NCBI RefSeq assembly: GCF_002875945.1
Contig: NZ_MCZK01000015.1
Location: 1 to 53,534 of the forward strand
Direction of reading: 5' to 3'
Source of the DNA: Vibrio lentus
Lineage (GTDB): Bacteria > Pseudomonadota > Gammaproteobacteria > Enterobacterales > Vibrionaceae
Length of the DNA stretch: 53,534 bases
Shown piece after piece: positions 45,559-53,534 of the stretch. Under the pieces are notes generated by a model. That model did no database searches, had not been told where the DNA came from, and worked only from the letters and a program-made list of their open reading frames with translations. Numbering within the stretch: the first letter of the stretch is position 1; the number at the start of each line of letters is the position of its first letter. The translations under genes and the position numbers were made by a program.

Positions 45559-48087
45559 CTAGATGTTGACTATCTTTGAACTCCGAGAAGACAAGGTTGC
45601 ATCGTTACGGTAAGGCACAACATATGAGTTGCCCTCTTCAGGATGCACGATCTGGTAGTACTGAGGGAGATTAAAGTTAATCAACTTAGACGACATCTTC
45701 GACTCATCTTTTACCGACGTGTAGAAAGAATTCACGCTCGCGATCATCTCATCTTTTTCACCGCTGTACTGGTGATACACCTCAACTTGATTCGACTCGT
45801 CCAATACATAAATATTGAAACCTTTGTCGGTGTCTTCGAAGAAAAATTGAATTAACCCTTCACTGGCAAAGCCATCAACCACATCTGGCAGCTGATATTC
45901 TTGCTCTTTATCAAGCATCAGTAACGGTGAGCCCTTCAGCTTATTGGTTGAGATACTGCGGTAGAAATCGACCGAGTTTTCCAACATCTGTACCGACACA
46001 CCACGACGCTCAAAGAACAGACCAAACATCTTGTTGGCTAAGCGAATAGCTTTAAAGCGGCGGCGTTTTTCTGGCTCAATCGGTTTCAAGCGTAAATCGA
46101 TACACTCAGCAAGCAGTTGATAGACCATGTTACGCATCACACCACGTAGGTTCTTGCTGTAACAGAACACATCGACCGACTCTGGCGGTAAGGCATCTTG
46201 GTGCATCTTACCCAGTACCGTCTTAAGCGCGTCCAGCATCGCAGTATCACCTTGGAAATGAAGCGTACGTACTTCATGCCAAGAGTTACGATAAACCAAG
46301 TCGACACTTCCGACTAAACTCTTACCTTCTTCACCAAAACTGAAGATATCAGCGTTCTTAAGATCAACCTTCAATGCACGACCACTTAATTCAGAAGTCG
46401 GGTCATTTTCAAAGTTGATGAACATCGCCAGTTGGCTGATCTCACACGGGCTCGCCAATGCTTGCATACTTGGGCGACGCTTACGCAAAGAGAAAGTATT
46501 ACGAAGGTCACTCACCATTTGATAGAACTTATCGATATCAATATGAGCATCGCGAACGACTGAATGCAAACGCGTCGATTCTGTAATCAAGCCATTAAAG
46601 AATGACCAAGCAACCAGCTTACTCAAGTACTCATGGTGCTCAAGTGAAGGCTGACCAAGAATACGATGCGCTACCAAGGGCTGTTTATACAGATACCAAC
46701 CAGCTTTGTTGGACTGACCCTGACGAACTTCGATGAAGCTCAAGTCTGGTTCATGCAGATCTGGAGAAATTTGCGGATTCAGCAGCGTCACTTTACCCGG
46801 CAATACCTCAAACGCAGCGTAAAGCTTACGAGCCAAGATACTGATATCTTGTGGGCTGATTGCCGAAGTGATGTCGTTGCGACGCGCAAATTGAATCAGG
46901 TTACGGTAGCTCAGCATCAAGGCATCAAGCAGCGCATGGTGCACCACTTTAACCTGCTCAACCTTCCAGTTACGGCGGTTGTCGAGCTCAGCAATAGTTT
47001 CCTGTCCCCAGTTCCAAGACTTAGTCATCTCGGTTAGGGCTTCACGACGCCATGCCACAGAACCAATACCCGCTTCACGCGATAACTTCTCGTGGGTCTT
47101 AAGGTAGAAACAGCGTCTCACCAGATCCAAACGAGTATGGTCATTAATGCGTTCTAGATAGCGAGTTACCTTTTCTAGCATCAGATAATAGCTATCCATG
47201 CCATACAGATCCGGTTCATCCGCGAAGAAACGGCGCTTGGTATCAATACTCAATAGTTGGGTATTTGGGTATTCCCATGAATACGCTTCTAACAGGATCG
47301 CCTTCAACACCGATTTATACGGGGAGTCGATACTCTTATAAAGCTGCCATAAGTTTGAACCAAAGTACTCTTCAGCAGGAATGCGATTCAGCTTGCCGAA
47401 ATCGATCCACTGCGAACAATCAAGATAACCATCCTGACATAAGCCTTGAACGTATTGGTCATAACACTCTTCCATCTCAGGAGGAATGATTTGCCATAGC
47501 AAACGTTGGCCAGCCAAGCGAACGGCTGAACGATAGAATTCATCAAGCAACAACAAGTGCTGTGAAGAACCGCAATTATCACCGGTCATCTCTTCAGAAT
47601 GGTTCGAGCGAAAACGCTGTTCATCCATCAAGAAAAAATTAGCCTCAACCCCTAAGGTTTCCGCCCAATCAGTAATAAGCAAACATTTATTAGTCAGGCT
47701 ATCGCGAGCTGCGCCATCCATATCCGGAGAAACACACACCCAGATATCAAGATCACTTGAGGTGCTTTGACCAATAGAGGAAGTACTACCCATGGTGTAC
47801 AAGCCAAGGATTGCCGGTTCAGCAGCCTCAGTGAGTTTGCCACCAAGCGTTAATTCCGTATCAGATACAAATTGCTTTTGGAATTCATTAAGCGTGAAGC
47901 TACGAATTCCAAAAGGAACTTGTTGGTCATAGTAACCGGGCATCATTGGATGATTGAAGTGAAGCAGTGCGGGGATAAGGTTGAAAACTCGCTGGCCTTG
48001 GACATTCATCAACGCCAACGCACGATCAATGCGCTGCTGATTTAGATTGTCTAATCGTTGAATCAAAGTCTGAGTGTAAGCCTGCAA
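45559..48087 (-). CDS. cyaA: Class I adenylate cyclase CyaA
   Basis: CyaA makes cAMP for CRP. From a TTG at 48085-48087 it is 842 residues, close to E. coli (848). An AAGGA site lies 7 nt before the TTG, and E. coli cyaA also uses TTG; an ATG ten codons upstream is the alternative. The N-terminal catalytic domain (to about residue 500) has the nucleotidyltransferase motif YTMGSTSSIGQSTSSDLDIWVC. The C-terminal half is the regulatory domain that responds to EIIA-Glc. A CRP-like site lies about 65 bp upstream. Confidence 0.96.
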   Translation of the reverse strand: MQAYTQTLIQRLDNLNQQRIDRALALMNVQGQRVFNLIPALLHFNHPMMPGYYDQQVPFGIRSFTLNEFQKQFVSDTELTLGGKLTEAAEPAILGLYTMGSTSSIGQSTSSDLDIWVCVSPDMDGAARDSLTNKCLLITDWAETLGVEANFFLMDEQRFRSNHSEEMTGDNCGSSQHLLLLDEFYRSAVRLAGQRLLWQIIPPEMEECYDQYVQGLCQDGYLDCSQWIDFGKLNRIPAEEYFGSNLWQLYKSIDSPYKSVLKAILLEAYSWEYPNTQLLSIDTKRRFFADEPDLYGMDSYYLMLEKVTRYLERINDHTRLDLVRRCFYLKTHEKLSREAGIGSVAWRREALTEMTKSWNWGQETIAELDNRRNWKVEQVKVVHHALLDALMLSYRNLIQFARRNDITSAISPQDISILARKLYAAFEVLPGKVTLLNPQISPDLHEPDLSFIEVRQGQSNKAGWYLYKQPLVAHRILGQPSLEHHEYLSKLVAWSFFNGLITESTRLHSVVRDAHIDIDKFYQMVSDLRNTFSLRKRRPSMQALASPCEISQLAMFINFENDPTSELSGRALKVDLKNADIFSFGEEGKSLVGSVDLVYRNSWHEVRTLHFQGDTAMLDALKTVLGKMHQDALPPESVDVFCYSKNLRGVMRNMVYQLLAECIDLRLKPIEPEKRRRFKAIRLANKMFGLFFERRGVSVQMLENSVDFYRSISTNKLKGSPLLMLDKEQEYQLPDVVDGFASEGLIQFFFEDTDKGFNIYVLDESNQVEVYHQYSGEKDEMIASVNSFYTSVKDESKMSSKLINFNLPQYYQIVHPEEGNSYVVPYRNDATLSSRSSKIVNI

Positions 48088-48149
48088 GGTAAGTCCTTGG
48101 TTTGAGATTAAATGCACTTCTGTTTAGTTACTGAACGAAAGCAGCAACA

Positions 48150-48171
48150 AAACGTGATCAATTTAACACTT
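48150..48171. promoter_or_regulatory. Possible CRP site upstream of cyaA
   Basis: CGTGA-N6-TAACA matches TGTGA-N6-TCACA at 8 of 10 core positions. It lies upstream of cyaA, which CRP represses in E. coli. The 314-bp cyaA/hemC gap should carry both promoters. Confidence 0.4.
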
Positions 48172-48431
48172 TTACCCTTAATGGTAAAGCAAAGGAAGCC
48201 GTCATACTGGCCAATTCCTCAATGACAAAAAGTTAAACTCACGGCGCCGTAGTGTCCTCTTTATTGACTATTTCTAATAATAGCCCATGTTTCAAATGAG
48301 ATACCAATCACACTATTTTGGTGAACTCATGAAAATCTCTCAGCTATCAAAGCATGGAATGATCAAACAGTAAGAATTTCCGTCTCACAATGGTAGGATT
48401 AGGCTATTACAGAACCTATATCGGAAACACC

Positions 48432-49370
48432 ATGACAAATTCAGCACCAATCCGTATCGCTACCAGAAAAAGCCCTCTTGCCCTTTGGCAGGCATACTTT
48501 GTAAGGGATGCACTGCAAGCTGCTCACCCTGGTTTAGAGGTTGAGTTGGTAACTATGGTGACCAAAGGTGACATCATCCTAGACACGCCGCTTGCTAAAG
48601 TGGGTGGTAAAGGACTGTTCGTTAAAGAACTCGAAGTGGCAATGCTAGAAGGTCGTGCTGACCTTGCAGTTCACTCAATGAAAGATGTGCCTGTCGACTT
48701 CCCTGAAGGTTTAGGTCTGGTGACGATTTGTGAACGCGAAGATCCTCGTGATGCTTTCGTATCAAACACTTACAACAACATCGATGAGCTACCACAAGGT
48801 GCTGTCGTGGGTACGTGTAGCTTGCGTCGCCAATGTCAGTTACTGGAATACCGCCCTGATTTAATCATCAAGGAGCTACGCGGCAATGTAGGTACTCGTT
48901 TAGGTAAACTCGATGACGGTCAATACGATGCGATCGTACTGGCTGCAGCTGGTCTTAAGCGTCTAAAATTGGAAGAACGCATCCGCAGCTTTATCGAACC
49001 AGAACAGTCTCTTCCAGCGGTAGGCCAAGGCGCTGTTGGTATTGAATGTCGTCTTGATGATGAGCGTCTGATTAAGCTTCTTGAACCACTGAACCATAAA
49101 GATACAGCCGACCGCGTGCTATGCGAACGTGCAATGAACCTAACTCTGGAAGGTGGCTGCCAGGTTCCTATCGGTAGCTACTCACTATTAGACGGTGACA
49201 ACATATGGTTGCGTGCTCTTGTCGGTGAACCTGACGGTTCTAAAATGGTTCGCGGCGAGATCTCTGGCTCTCGTAAAGATGCTGAAGCGCTTGGCGTTAC
49301 TCTGGCAAATCAACTGCTGGATGACGGTGCGAGAGAAATCTTAACCAAGCTATACGCAGACCAAGAATAA
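48432..49370 (+). CDS. hemC: Hydroxymethylbilane synthase HemC
   Basis: HemC polymerises four porphobilinogens in tetrapyrrole synthesis. I place the start at the ATG at 48432 ([14 protein letters not shown]), giving 312 residues. The dipyrromethane-cofactor cysteine sits in [10 protein letters not shown], and the substrate-binding residues in [11 protein letters not shown] and [11 protein letters not shown] are present. It heads hemCDXY and is divergent from cyaA. Confidence 0.97.
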   Translation: MTNSAPIRIATRKSPLALWQAYFVRDALQAAHPGLEVELVTMVTKGDIILDTPLAKVGGKGLFVKELEVAMLEGRADLAVHSMKDVPVDFPEGLGLVTICEREDPRDAFVSNTYNNIDELPQGAVVGTCSLRRQCQLLEYRPDLIIKELRGNVGTRLGKLDDGQYDAIVLAAAGLKRLKLEERIRSFIEPEQSLPAVGQGAVGIECRLDDERLIKLLEPLNHKDTADRVLCERAMNLTLEGGCQVPIGSYSLLDGDNIWLRALVGEPDGSKMVRGEISGSRKDAEALGVTLANQLLDDGAREILTKLYADQE

Positions 49371-49372
49371 TT

Positions 49373-50101
49373 ATGACAGTGTTGGTGACTCGTCCCGGTT
49401 CAGAGGGACAATCGCTTTGCCAACAACTAGCGGATGAAGGGATTCAAGCCATCCATCATCCGCTTATTCGTATCGTTGATAATCCAGACTCAGTGGATTT
49501 AAGCTCCCAGCTTAATAACAGCGATATCATTATTGCAGTCAGTCACCATGCCGTGACCGCTGCCCAAAGTATCCTTTCGAAAACCTCATCTATTTGGCCT
49601 ACTTCACCGCTTTATCTTGGCGTTGGTCAAAAAACTGCGCACGTTTTAAGCAAAGTCTGTAAACAAAAAGTAAACTATCCTCAAGTCAGTGATAGTGAAC
49701 ATCTTCTTAAACTTACTGAACTTAATGGCGTAGATAATAAATCCATTTTGATACTGCGTGGCAATGGTGGGCGTGAGCTCATTCGAGATTCTTTACTCAA
49801 TCGAGGTGCACAAGTCTCTTATTGTGAGACCTATCGTAGAGAATATATTCCCATTAGCGACCACAATACCTATCAAACATGGATAAACAAAAACACGTCC
49901 AAAGTTGTCATCACTAGTCAGGAGCAATTGGAGTATCTCTGCTCAATTACCCCTGATGAGTATTTGGCTTGGCTTTCAACAAGACAACTATTTGTCCCAA
50001 GCCAGCGCATAGCAGCACGAGCACAACAGCTCGGCTTCTCAAACGTGACCAATACTCAAAGTGCTACGAACCAAATATTACTGGCTGCTCTCCGGCCTTA
50101 G
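49373..50101 (+). CDS. hemD: Uroporphyrinogen-III synthase HemD
   Basis: HemD cyclises hydroxymethylbilane to uroporphyrinogen III. The 242-residue protein shows the two-lobed HemD pattern, with VLVTRPGSEG at the start and ILRGNGGREL in the second lobe. Sequence conservation in this family is low, so order matters: it begins 2 bp after hemC. It is likely translated with it. Confidence 0.94.
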   Translation: MTVLVTRPGSEGQSLCQQLADEGIQAIHHPLIRIVDNPDSVDLSSQLNNSDIIIAVSHHAVTAAQSILSKTSSIWPTSPLYLGVGQKTAHVLSKVCKQKVNYPQVSDSEHLLKLTELNGVDNKSILILRGNGGRELIRDSLLNRGAQVSYCETYRREYIPISDHNTYQTWINKNTSKVVITSQEQLEYLCSITPDEYLAWLSTRQLFVPSQRIAARAQQLGFSNVTNTQSATNQILLAALRP

Positions 50102-50120
50102 CTAGAAACAGGAAATAAGC

Positions 50121-51347
50121 ATGACAAGCAAAAAAAATAATGAGCATATTGAACCTGAACAGAAACAAGACACTCAGCCAGTAGTTGTTGAAAACGAAAA
50201 AGCTGAATCTACAGAGACAAAACAGCCTGAACAAACACTTGATGCATCTGCGTCAAATACCGCTCAAAATGAACAGCCTCAAGCTGAACATAAAGAGCAA
50301 ATAGAGAAAGCGGAAAAACAAGGTAAGCACGGTGTCAAACTAGGCGCTATTGCGATCGCTATTTCTATTATTTTCAGCGGCGGCATCGCGTTTCAAATGC
50401 AGCAAAAGAGCGCTGAGTACTCAGCTCAAATAGCAGCTCTTCAAGCACAACTGCAAAATACCCAATCTGCAGTAAATAAAGACCTACAAACCATCAAACA
50501 AGAGACTATCCAAGAAGCGTCGCACGCAGTGGAGAAAACTCAGGTTGTACAATCTCAACAACAGAAGAGCATTCAAAGCCTACAGTTAGCGGTTGCTGAC
50601 GTCAAAGGCCGTCGACCGAATGACTGGTTGCTTGCTGAAGCCGATTACCTGGTGAAACTTGCAGGTCGTAAACTGTTCCTAGAGCATGACGCCGTGAGTG
50701 CAACCAAACTAATGGAAAGCGCCGATCAACGTATCGCCGCACTGAATGACCCAAGCTTAGTATCTCTGCGTCAATCCATGACCAATGACATTACTAAGCT
50801 TCGCACTATCCCTCTGATCGACCGTGACGGCTTAGTTCTGCGTATCACAAGCCTACAACAACAAGTCGATACTCTACCGCTTGCCAATGCGATTCTCCCA
50901 GAAGCTGCAGTTGTAGAGAAAAAAGCCGTATCGCAAGACATCAATGATTGGCAGAACAACCTGATGACGTCGATGAAAGATTTTTCAGAAAACTTCATCA
51001 CCTTCCGCAGTCGTGATGGAGAAGTCATCCCTCTACTATCACCAGAGCAGCACTTCTACCTACGTGAAAATATCAAAGGCAAACTAGAGACAGCCATTCG
51101 CGCCGTCTACAAGGAGCAAGGCGACATCTACAGTGCCGCACTGCAAACAGCTAACGAGTGGTCGAAGTCGTACCTAAACCAAGATAACAACTCAGTGATT
51201 GAGTTTGAGAAGGCAATTAAGCAGCTGAGTGAGCAGAATATTTCTGTGAAATATCCTGTGAAACTTGAGTCTCAAAATGAGTTATCTGACGTAATTCGTG
51301 AACGCCTACGTCGTGAAGTAACCGTTATGACCACGGAGGAAAAATAA
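50121..51347 (+). CDS. hemX: HemX-family membrane protein
   Basis: This 408-residue protein has a Gln/Glu-rich N-terminal tail (about residues 1-70), one membrane helix (about 75-93, VKLGAIAIAISIIFSGGIAF), a coiled-coil stretch and a periplasmic C-terminal domain. HemX members are encoded with hemCD; the proposed uroporphyrinogen methylase role in E. coli is doubtful. The stop overlaps the hemY ATG (TAATG). An inverted repeat GCTGAGTACTCAGC lies inside at 50412-50425. Confidence 0.92.
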   Translation: MTSKKNNEHIEPEQKQDTQPVVVENEKAESTETKQPEQTLDASASNTAQNEQPQAEHKEQIEKAEKQGKHGVKLGAIAIAISIIFSGGIAFQMQQKSAEYSAQIAALQAQLQNTQSAVNKDLQTIKQETIQEASHAVEKTQVVQSQQQKSIQSLQLAVADVKGRRPNDWLLAEADYLVKLAGRKLFLEHDAVSATKLMESADQRIAALNDPSLVSLRQSMTNDITKLRTIPLIDRDGLVLRITSLQQQVDTLPLANAILPEAAVVEKKAVSQDINDWQNNLMTSMKDFSENFITFRSRDGEVIPLLSPEQHFYLRENIKGKLETAIRAVYKEQGDIYSAALQTANEWSKSYLNQDNNSVIEFEKAIKQLSEQNISVKYPVKLESQNELSDVIRERLRREVTVMTTEEK

Positions 51348-52528
51348 TGATTCGTTGGATTTTTCTTTTTCTCGTTCTAGGTGCAGGACTCGCTGTAGGT
51401 ACCCAGTTCTCAGGTCAGCAGGGTTATGTCCTAATCTCAATTGCGAACAAAACGATTGAGATGAGTGTGACAACTCTAGTTATTTTTGTGATTGCAGTTC
51501 TAGCGGCTTTGTTCGGCTTAGAATACCTATTTAAGAAGCTTATTTACGCAAGTTCAACCACTTGGAACTGGTTCAGTGTTCGTAAACTGAAACGCTCTCG
51601 TCGTTATACCAATGAAGGCATCATCAAACTTCTTGAAGGTGACTGGAAAGGCGCAGAGAAGAAGGTAACTCGTTGGGCTAACCACCACGACATGCCACTG
51701 CTTTGTTATTTAGTCGCTTCTCAAGCGGCACACGAACAAGGTAATACAGCTGAGCGTGACAAATACATCGAGCTCGCTAGCCAGCAAGACAACTCATTAC
51801 TTGCCGTTGAGCTAACCAAGGCTAAACAACAGATCAGTGAATCAAACTACGAAGCGGCTTTCGATACACTTTCCACATTGAAAGGTTCGTACCCAAATAA
51901 CACTGCTGTACTTGGCCTGCTAAAAGCCACTTACATGCAGCTTAAGTTGTGGCAGCCATTGTTAGAGCTAACGCCTAAGCTCGCTAAGAACAAGCTTCTT
52001 ACCGCTGAAGAGCAAGTTGAGTTGGAACAGAAAGCACAATGTGGCTTACTTCACGATGTCGCACAGCAGCAAGGTAGCGAAGGTTTAATCAGCCATTGGA
52101 ACAAGCTTTCAAGAAAGCAGAAACAAAGCTCTCACCTTGTTTCCTGTTTTGTGAAGCAACTAATCGCTCGTAAAGCTGATTCAGAAGCCTTCACAGTGAT
52201 TAAAGAGAACATCGCGAAGAGTGGTTCAAATGAACTCTATATGTTGCTTCCTGAGCTTAATCTTCCTGATCACCACCCAGTAGTCGTAATGCTAGAACGC
52301 GCGATCAGTAAAGATGGTAGCAATGCTGAAGCACATAGCGCATTGGCTCAATTCTACCTAAGAGAACAGAAGTGGGCAGAAGCACAAAGTCACTTTGAAA
52401 AAGCATTGGCACTTCGCTCTAATGTTTCAGATTACGGATACCTATCTGATGCACTAGAAAAGCAGAACTTAACCAAAGCAGCTCATGAAGTTTCTCGTAA
52501 GGCACTCGCTTTAGTTCAGCCAGCTTAA
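51347..52528 (+). CDS. hemY: HemY-family TPR membrane protein
   Basis: The 393-residue protein has two N-terminal membrane helices (about residues 4-24 and 40-60), followed by tetratricopeptide repeats. Despite its name it is not protoporphyrinogen oxidase; its biochemical role is unsettled. It ends the hemCDXY unit at a terminator. Confidence 0.93.
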   Translation: MIRWIFLFLVLGAGLAVGTQFSGQQGYVLISIANKTIEMSVTTLVIFVIAVLAALFGLEYLFKKLIYASSTTWNWFSVRKLKRSRRYTNEGIIKLLEGDWKGAEKKVTRWANHHDMPLLCYLVASQAAHEQGNTAERDKYIELASQQDNSLLAVELTKAKQQISESNYEAAFDTLSTLKGSYPNNTAVLGLLKATYMQLKLWQPLLELTPKLAKNKLLTAEEQVELEQKAQCGLLHDVAQQQGSEGLISHWNKLSRKQKQSSHLVSCFVKQLIARKADSEAFTVIKENIAKSGSNELYMLLPELNLPDHHPVVVMLERAISKDGSNAEAHSALAQFYLREQKWAEAQSHFEKALALRSNVSDYGYLSDALEKQNLTKAAHEVSRKALALVQPA

Positions 52529-52546
52529 TCTAATACATCTAAAATG

Positions 52547-52573
52547 AAGCCGGTGCCTAGCATCGGCTTTTTT
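52547..52573 (+). terminator. Terminator after hemY
   Basis: The stem AAGCCGGTGC / GCATCGGCTT (one G-T pair) encloses a 3-nt loop and is followed by a T run. Confidence 0.85.
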
Positions 52574-53239
52574 ATGTCTGCAGTTTGGCCTAGATAACTT
52601 CCGAAGTACCGATAGTCAAAACACTTAGGAGAAAGAACAATAGTCCCCCTTCTAATAGCCTTCAAATCCTCCAACCTAGGTTGTTCGAAGCTTCATCAAC
52701 ATAACAGTCCATTCCTAATTAAATCTACCTAGCCCTTAACCACTCATAGCTAATACATCTTAACCATTGGCCTTCACATACTATCAATGATTTATTAGTG
52801 CTGATTTTAAAAATCACACAGTTAAGTCATCATGAAATCACTCACAAGGTCTCCCAAAAAACAGAGAGAGAGACTTTAGGTCAATACGTAGACAGTTCAG
52901 TCTATTATGAAAAAGCACTGTAGAAGCCATTAGAGTTGGCTGAAACCTATGTATAAATTATTGAAGGAATGGGGAGCACGTAACTTGGAAGGATTGTAGA
53001 GAAAGAAATAGAAAACGTTTCTCGGTAGTTGTCACTTGATTGAAGTGAGGTCGATATTACAGTGGGCTTTGCTATTATAGTCACTAGATGAAAGTCCACA
53101 CTGCAGCAAGACGCCTCAAAGCTATGGATTTTGTAAGCCCGAACTATCTTCGTAACTAATTTATTGCTTCAAAACTAAAGAAGGGAGTGTATATCTGCGG
53201 ACTTCAGACTCTAGATTAAGCCAAGGCTGAGATACAACA
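52574..53239. other. Gene-free region between hemY and the tRNA locus
   Basis: I see no gene with a ribosome site or recognisable product in this stretch. Short hairpins are present (for example TAGAC/GTCTA near 52890). It may hold decayed sequence or regulatory RNA, but nothing here can be named. Confidence 0.4.
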
Positions 53240-53240
53240 A

Positions 53241-53265
53241 AACCTCGCAGCTTAAAGCGAGGCTT
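53241..53265 (-). terminator. Terminator-like hairpin, minus strand (distal)
   Basis: The stem CCTCGC / GCGAGG with an 8-nt loop is followed on the minus strand by TTTTG. It is the third such hairpin downstream of the tRNA. Confidence 0.55.
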
Positions 53266-53364
53266 AGTCATTACACAGAGTGCGCTTAATGTAGAGCCTA
53301 TTTGGAATTTTCATAAGGGTTTCAATGTGTAAACACATTTTAGGTCAAGACGGCCTAGAAACGT

Positions 53365-53394
53365 AAAAAGCCCTGCTATTCCTAACAGAGCTTT
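53365..53394 (-). terminator. Terminator-like hairpin, minus strand (middle)
   Basis: AAAGCTCTG pairs with CAGGGCTTT apart from one mismatch and is followed by a T run on the minus strand. Confidence 0.65.
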
Positions 53395-53483
53395 CTAATC
53401 AATGATTGATTCGGGGGTTATTTGGGATGAACAACTTTACGAAAGTTGTAGCAAAGACTTAAAACCTATACCCCAGAAACGAC

Positions 53484-53511
53484 GAAAGCCTAGTCGTAAG
53501 ACTAGGCTTTC
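53484..53511. terminator. Terminator of the tRNA operon
   Basis: The perfect 12-bp stem GAAAGCCTAGTC / GACTAGGCTTTC with a 4-nt loop lies just downstream of the tRNA on the minus strand. Confidence 0.8.
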
Positions 53512-53518
53512 TGATAAG

Positions 53519-53534
53519 TGGCGGAGTGGACGGG
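53519..53534 (-). tRNA. 3' end of a tRNA, probably tRNA-Asp (partial)
   Basis: Read on the minus strand, the end is CCCGTCCACTCCGCCA, a T-arm end, acceptor strand and encoded CCA. The acceptor half CCACTCC would pair with a GGAGTGG 5' end, as in Vibrio tRNA-Asp. The anticodon lies outside the window, so the isotype is inferred. tRNA-Asp is often the last gene of a ribosomal RNA operon. Confidence 0.7.

Noticed and set aside
52950..53000. Short open frame beginning MYKLLKEWGARN
   Set aside because: Sixteen codons, no clear ribosome site, no family; treated as chance.
1..53534. CRISPR arrays or insertion sequences
   Set aside because: No regularly spaced repeats of 24-40 bp and no transposase were found on reading both strands.

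Overview
This window is ordinary Vibrio chromosome, most like the Splendidus clade. The evidence is gene order (sthA/fabR-yijD, lexA to dgkA to plsB, ftsYEX-rpoH, lptM-lysA-dapF-DUF484-xerC-yigB, cyaA/hemCDXY) and protein sequences that read as close gammaproteobacterial orthologues. A near-consensus ParB site (parS, 35036-35051) and a cluster of DnaA boxes (14376-14592) suggest the origin-proximal part of the main chromosome. Species assignment is inference.

Layout. 1-1690: right end of an integrated element (tyrosine integrase, three 12-bp repeats). It abuts the last codons of trmA (1694-1744), so the element appears to have inserted in the 3' end of trmA. 1819-4559: yijD, fabR and sthA (membrane lipid control and transhydrogenase). 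4758-8284: dinF, a methyltransferase behind two Fur-like boxes, lexA behind two SOS boxes, and dgkA. 8504-12996: plsB, ubiA-ubiC and an exported FliL-like protein. 13085-18687: glpG-glpE, the DnaA-box/GATC-rich gap, rpoH, ftsX-ftsE-ftsY. 18918-23561: rsmD, yhhL, yhgN, yecH, yhhN and yhhM homologues, with a 790-bp G-poor gap ending in a complete transcription unit for a 26-residue membrane peptide.

23591-28127 holds an acyltransferase and an arsenate-resistance operon transcribed leftward: arsR, an ArsJ-associated GAPDH, a dual-specificity phosphatase with a frameshifted C-terminus, and arsJ. By the known ArsJ pathway, GAPDH makes 1-arseno-3-phosphoglycerate and ArsJ exports it. The CX5R phosphatase has no assigned role in that pathway and is the most interesting unexplained protein here. 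28227-34919 holds an EAL-HDOD regulator, rhtB, pldB, yigL, an EVE protein, a large lipoprotein and a DTW-domain tRNA enzyme.

35121-40298 carries two tandem FIST-GGDEF-EAL proteins, probable sensor-coupled c-di-GMP phosphodiesterases with degenerate GGDEF sites. 40467-52528 is conserved housekeeping: yigB, xerC, DUF484, dapF, lysA, lptM, cyaY, cyaA and hemCDXY. The last 1 kb has no gene I can support; it holds several terminators and ends in the 3' end of a leftward tRNA, probably tRNA-Asp.

I found no CRISPR array, no insertion sequence and no complete RNA gene. The best candidates for undescribed biology are the phosphatase in the ars operon, the DnaA-box cluster, the G-poor leader with its small peptide gene, the Fur-boxed methyltransferase next to lexA, and the FIST-EAL tandem pair.
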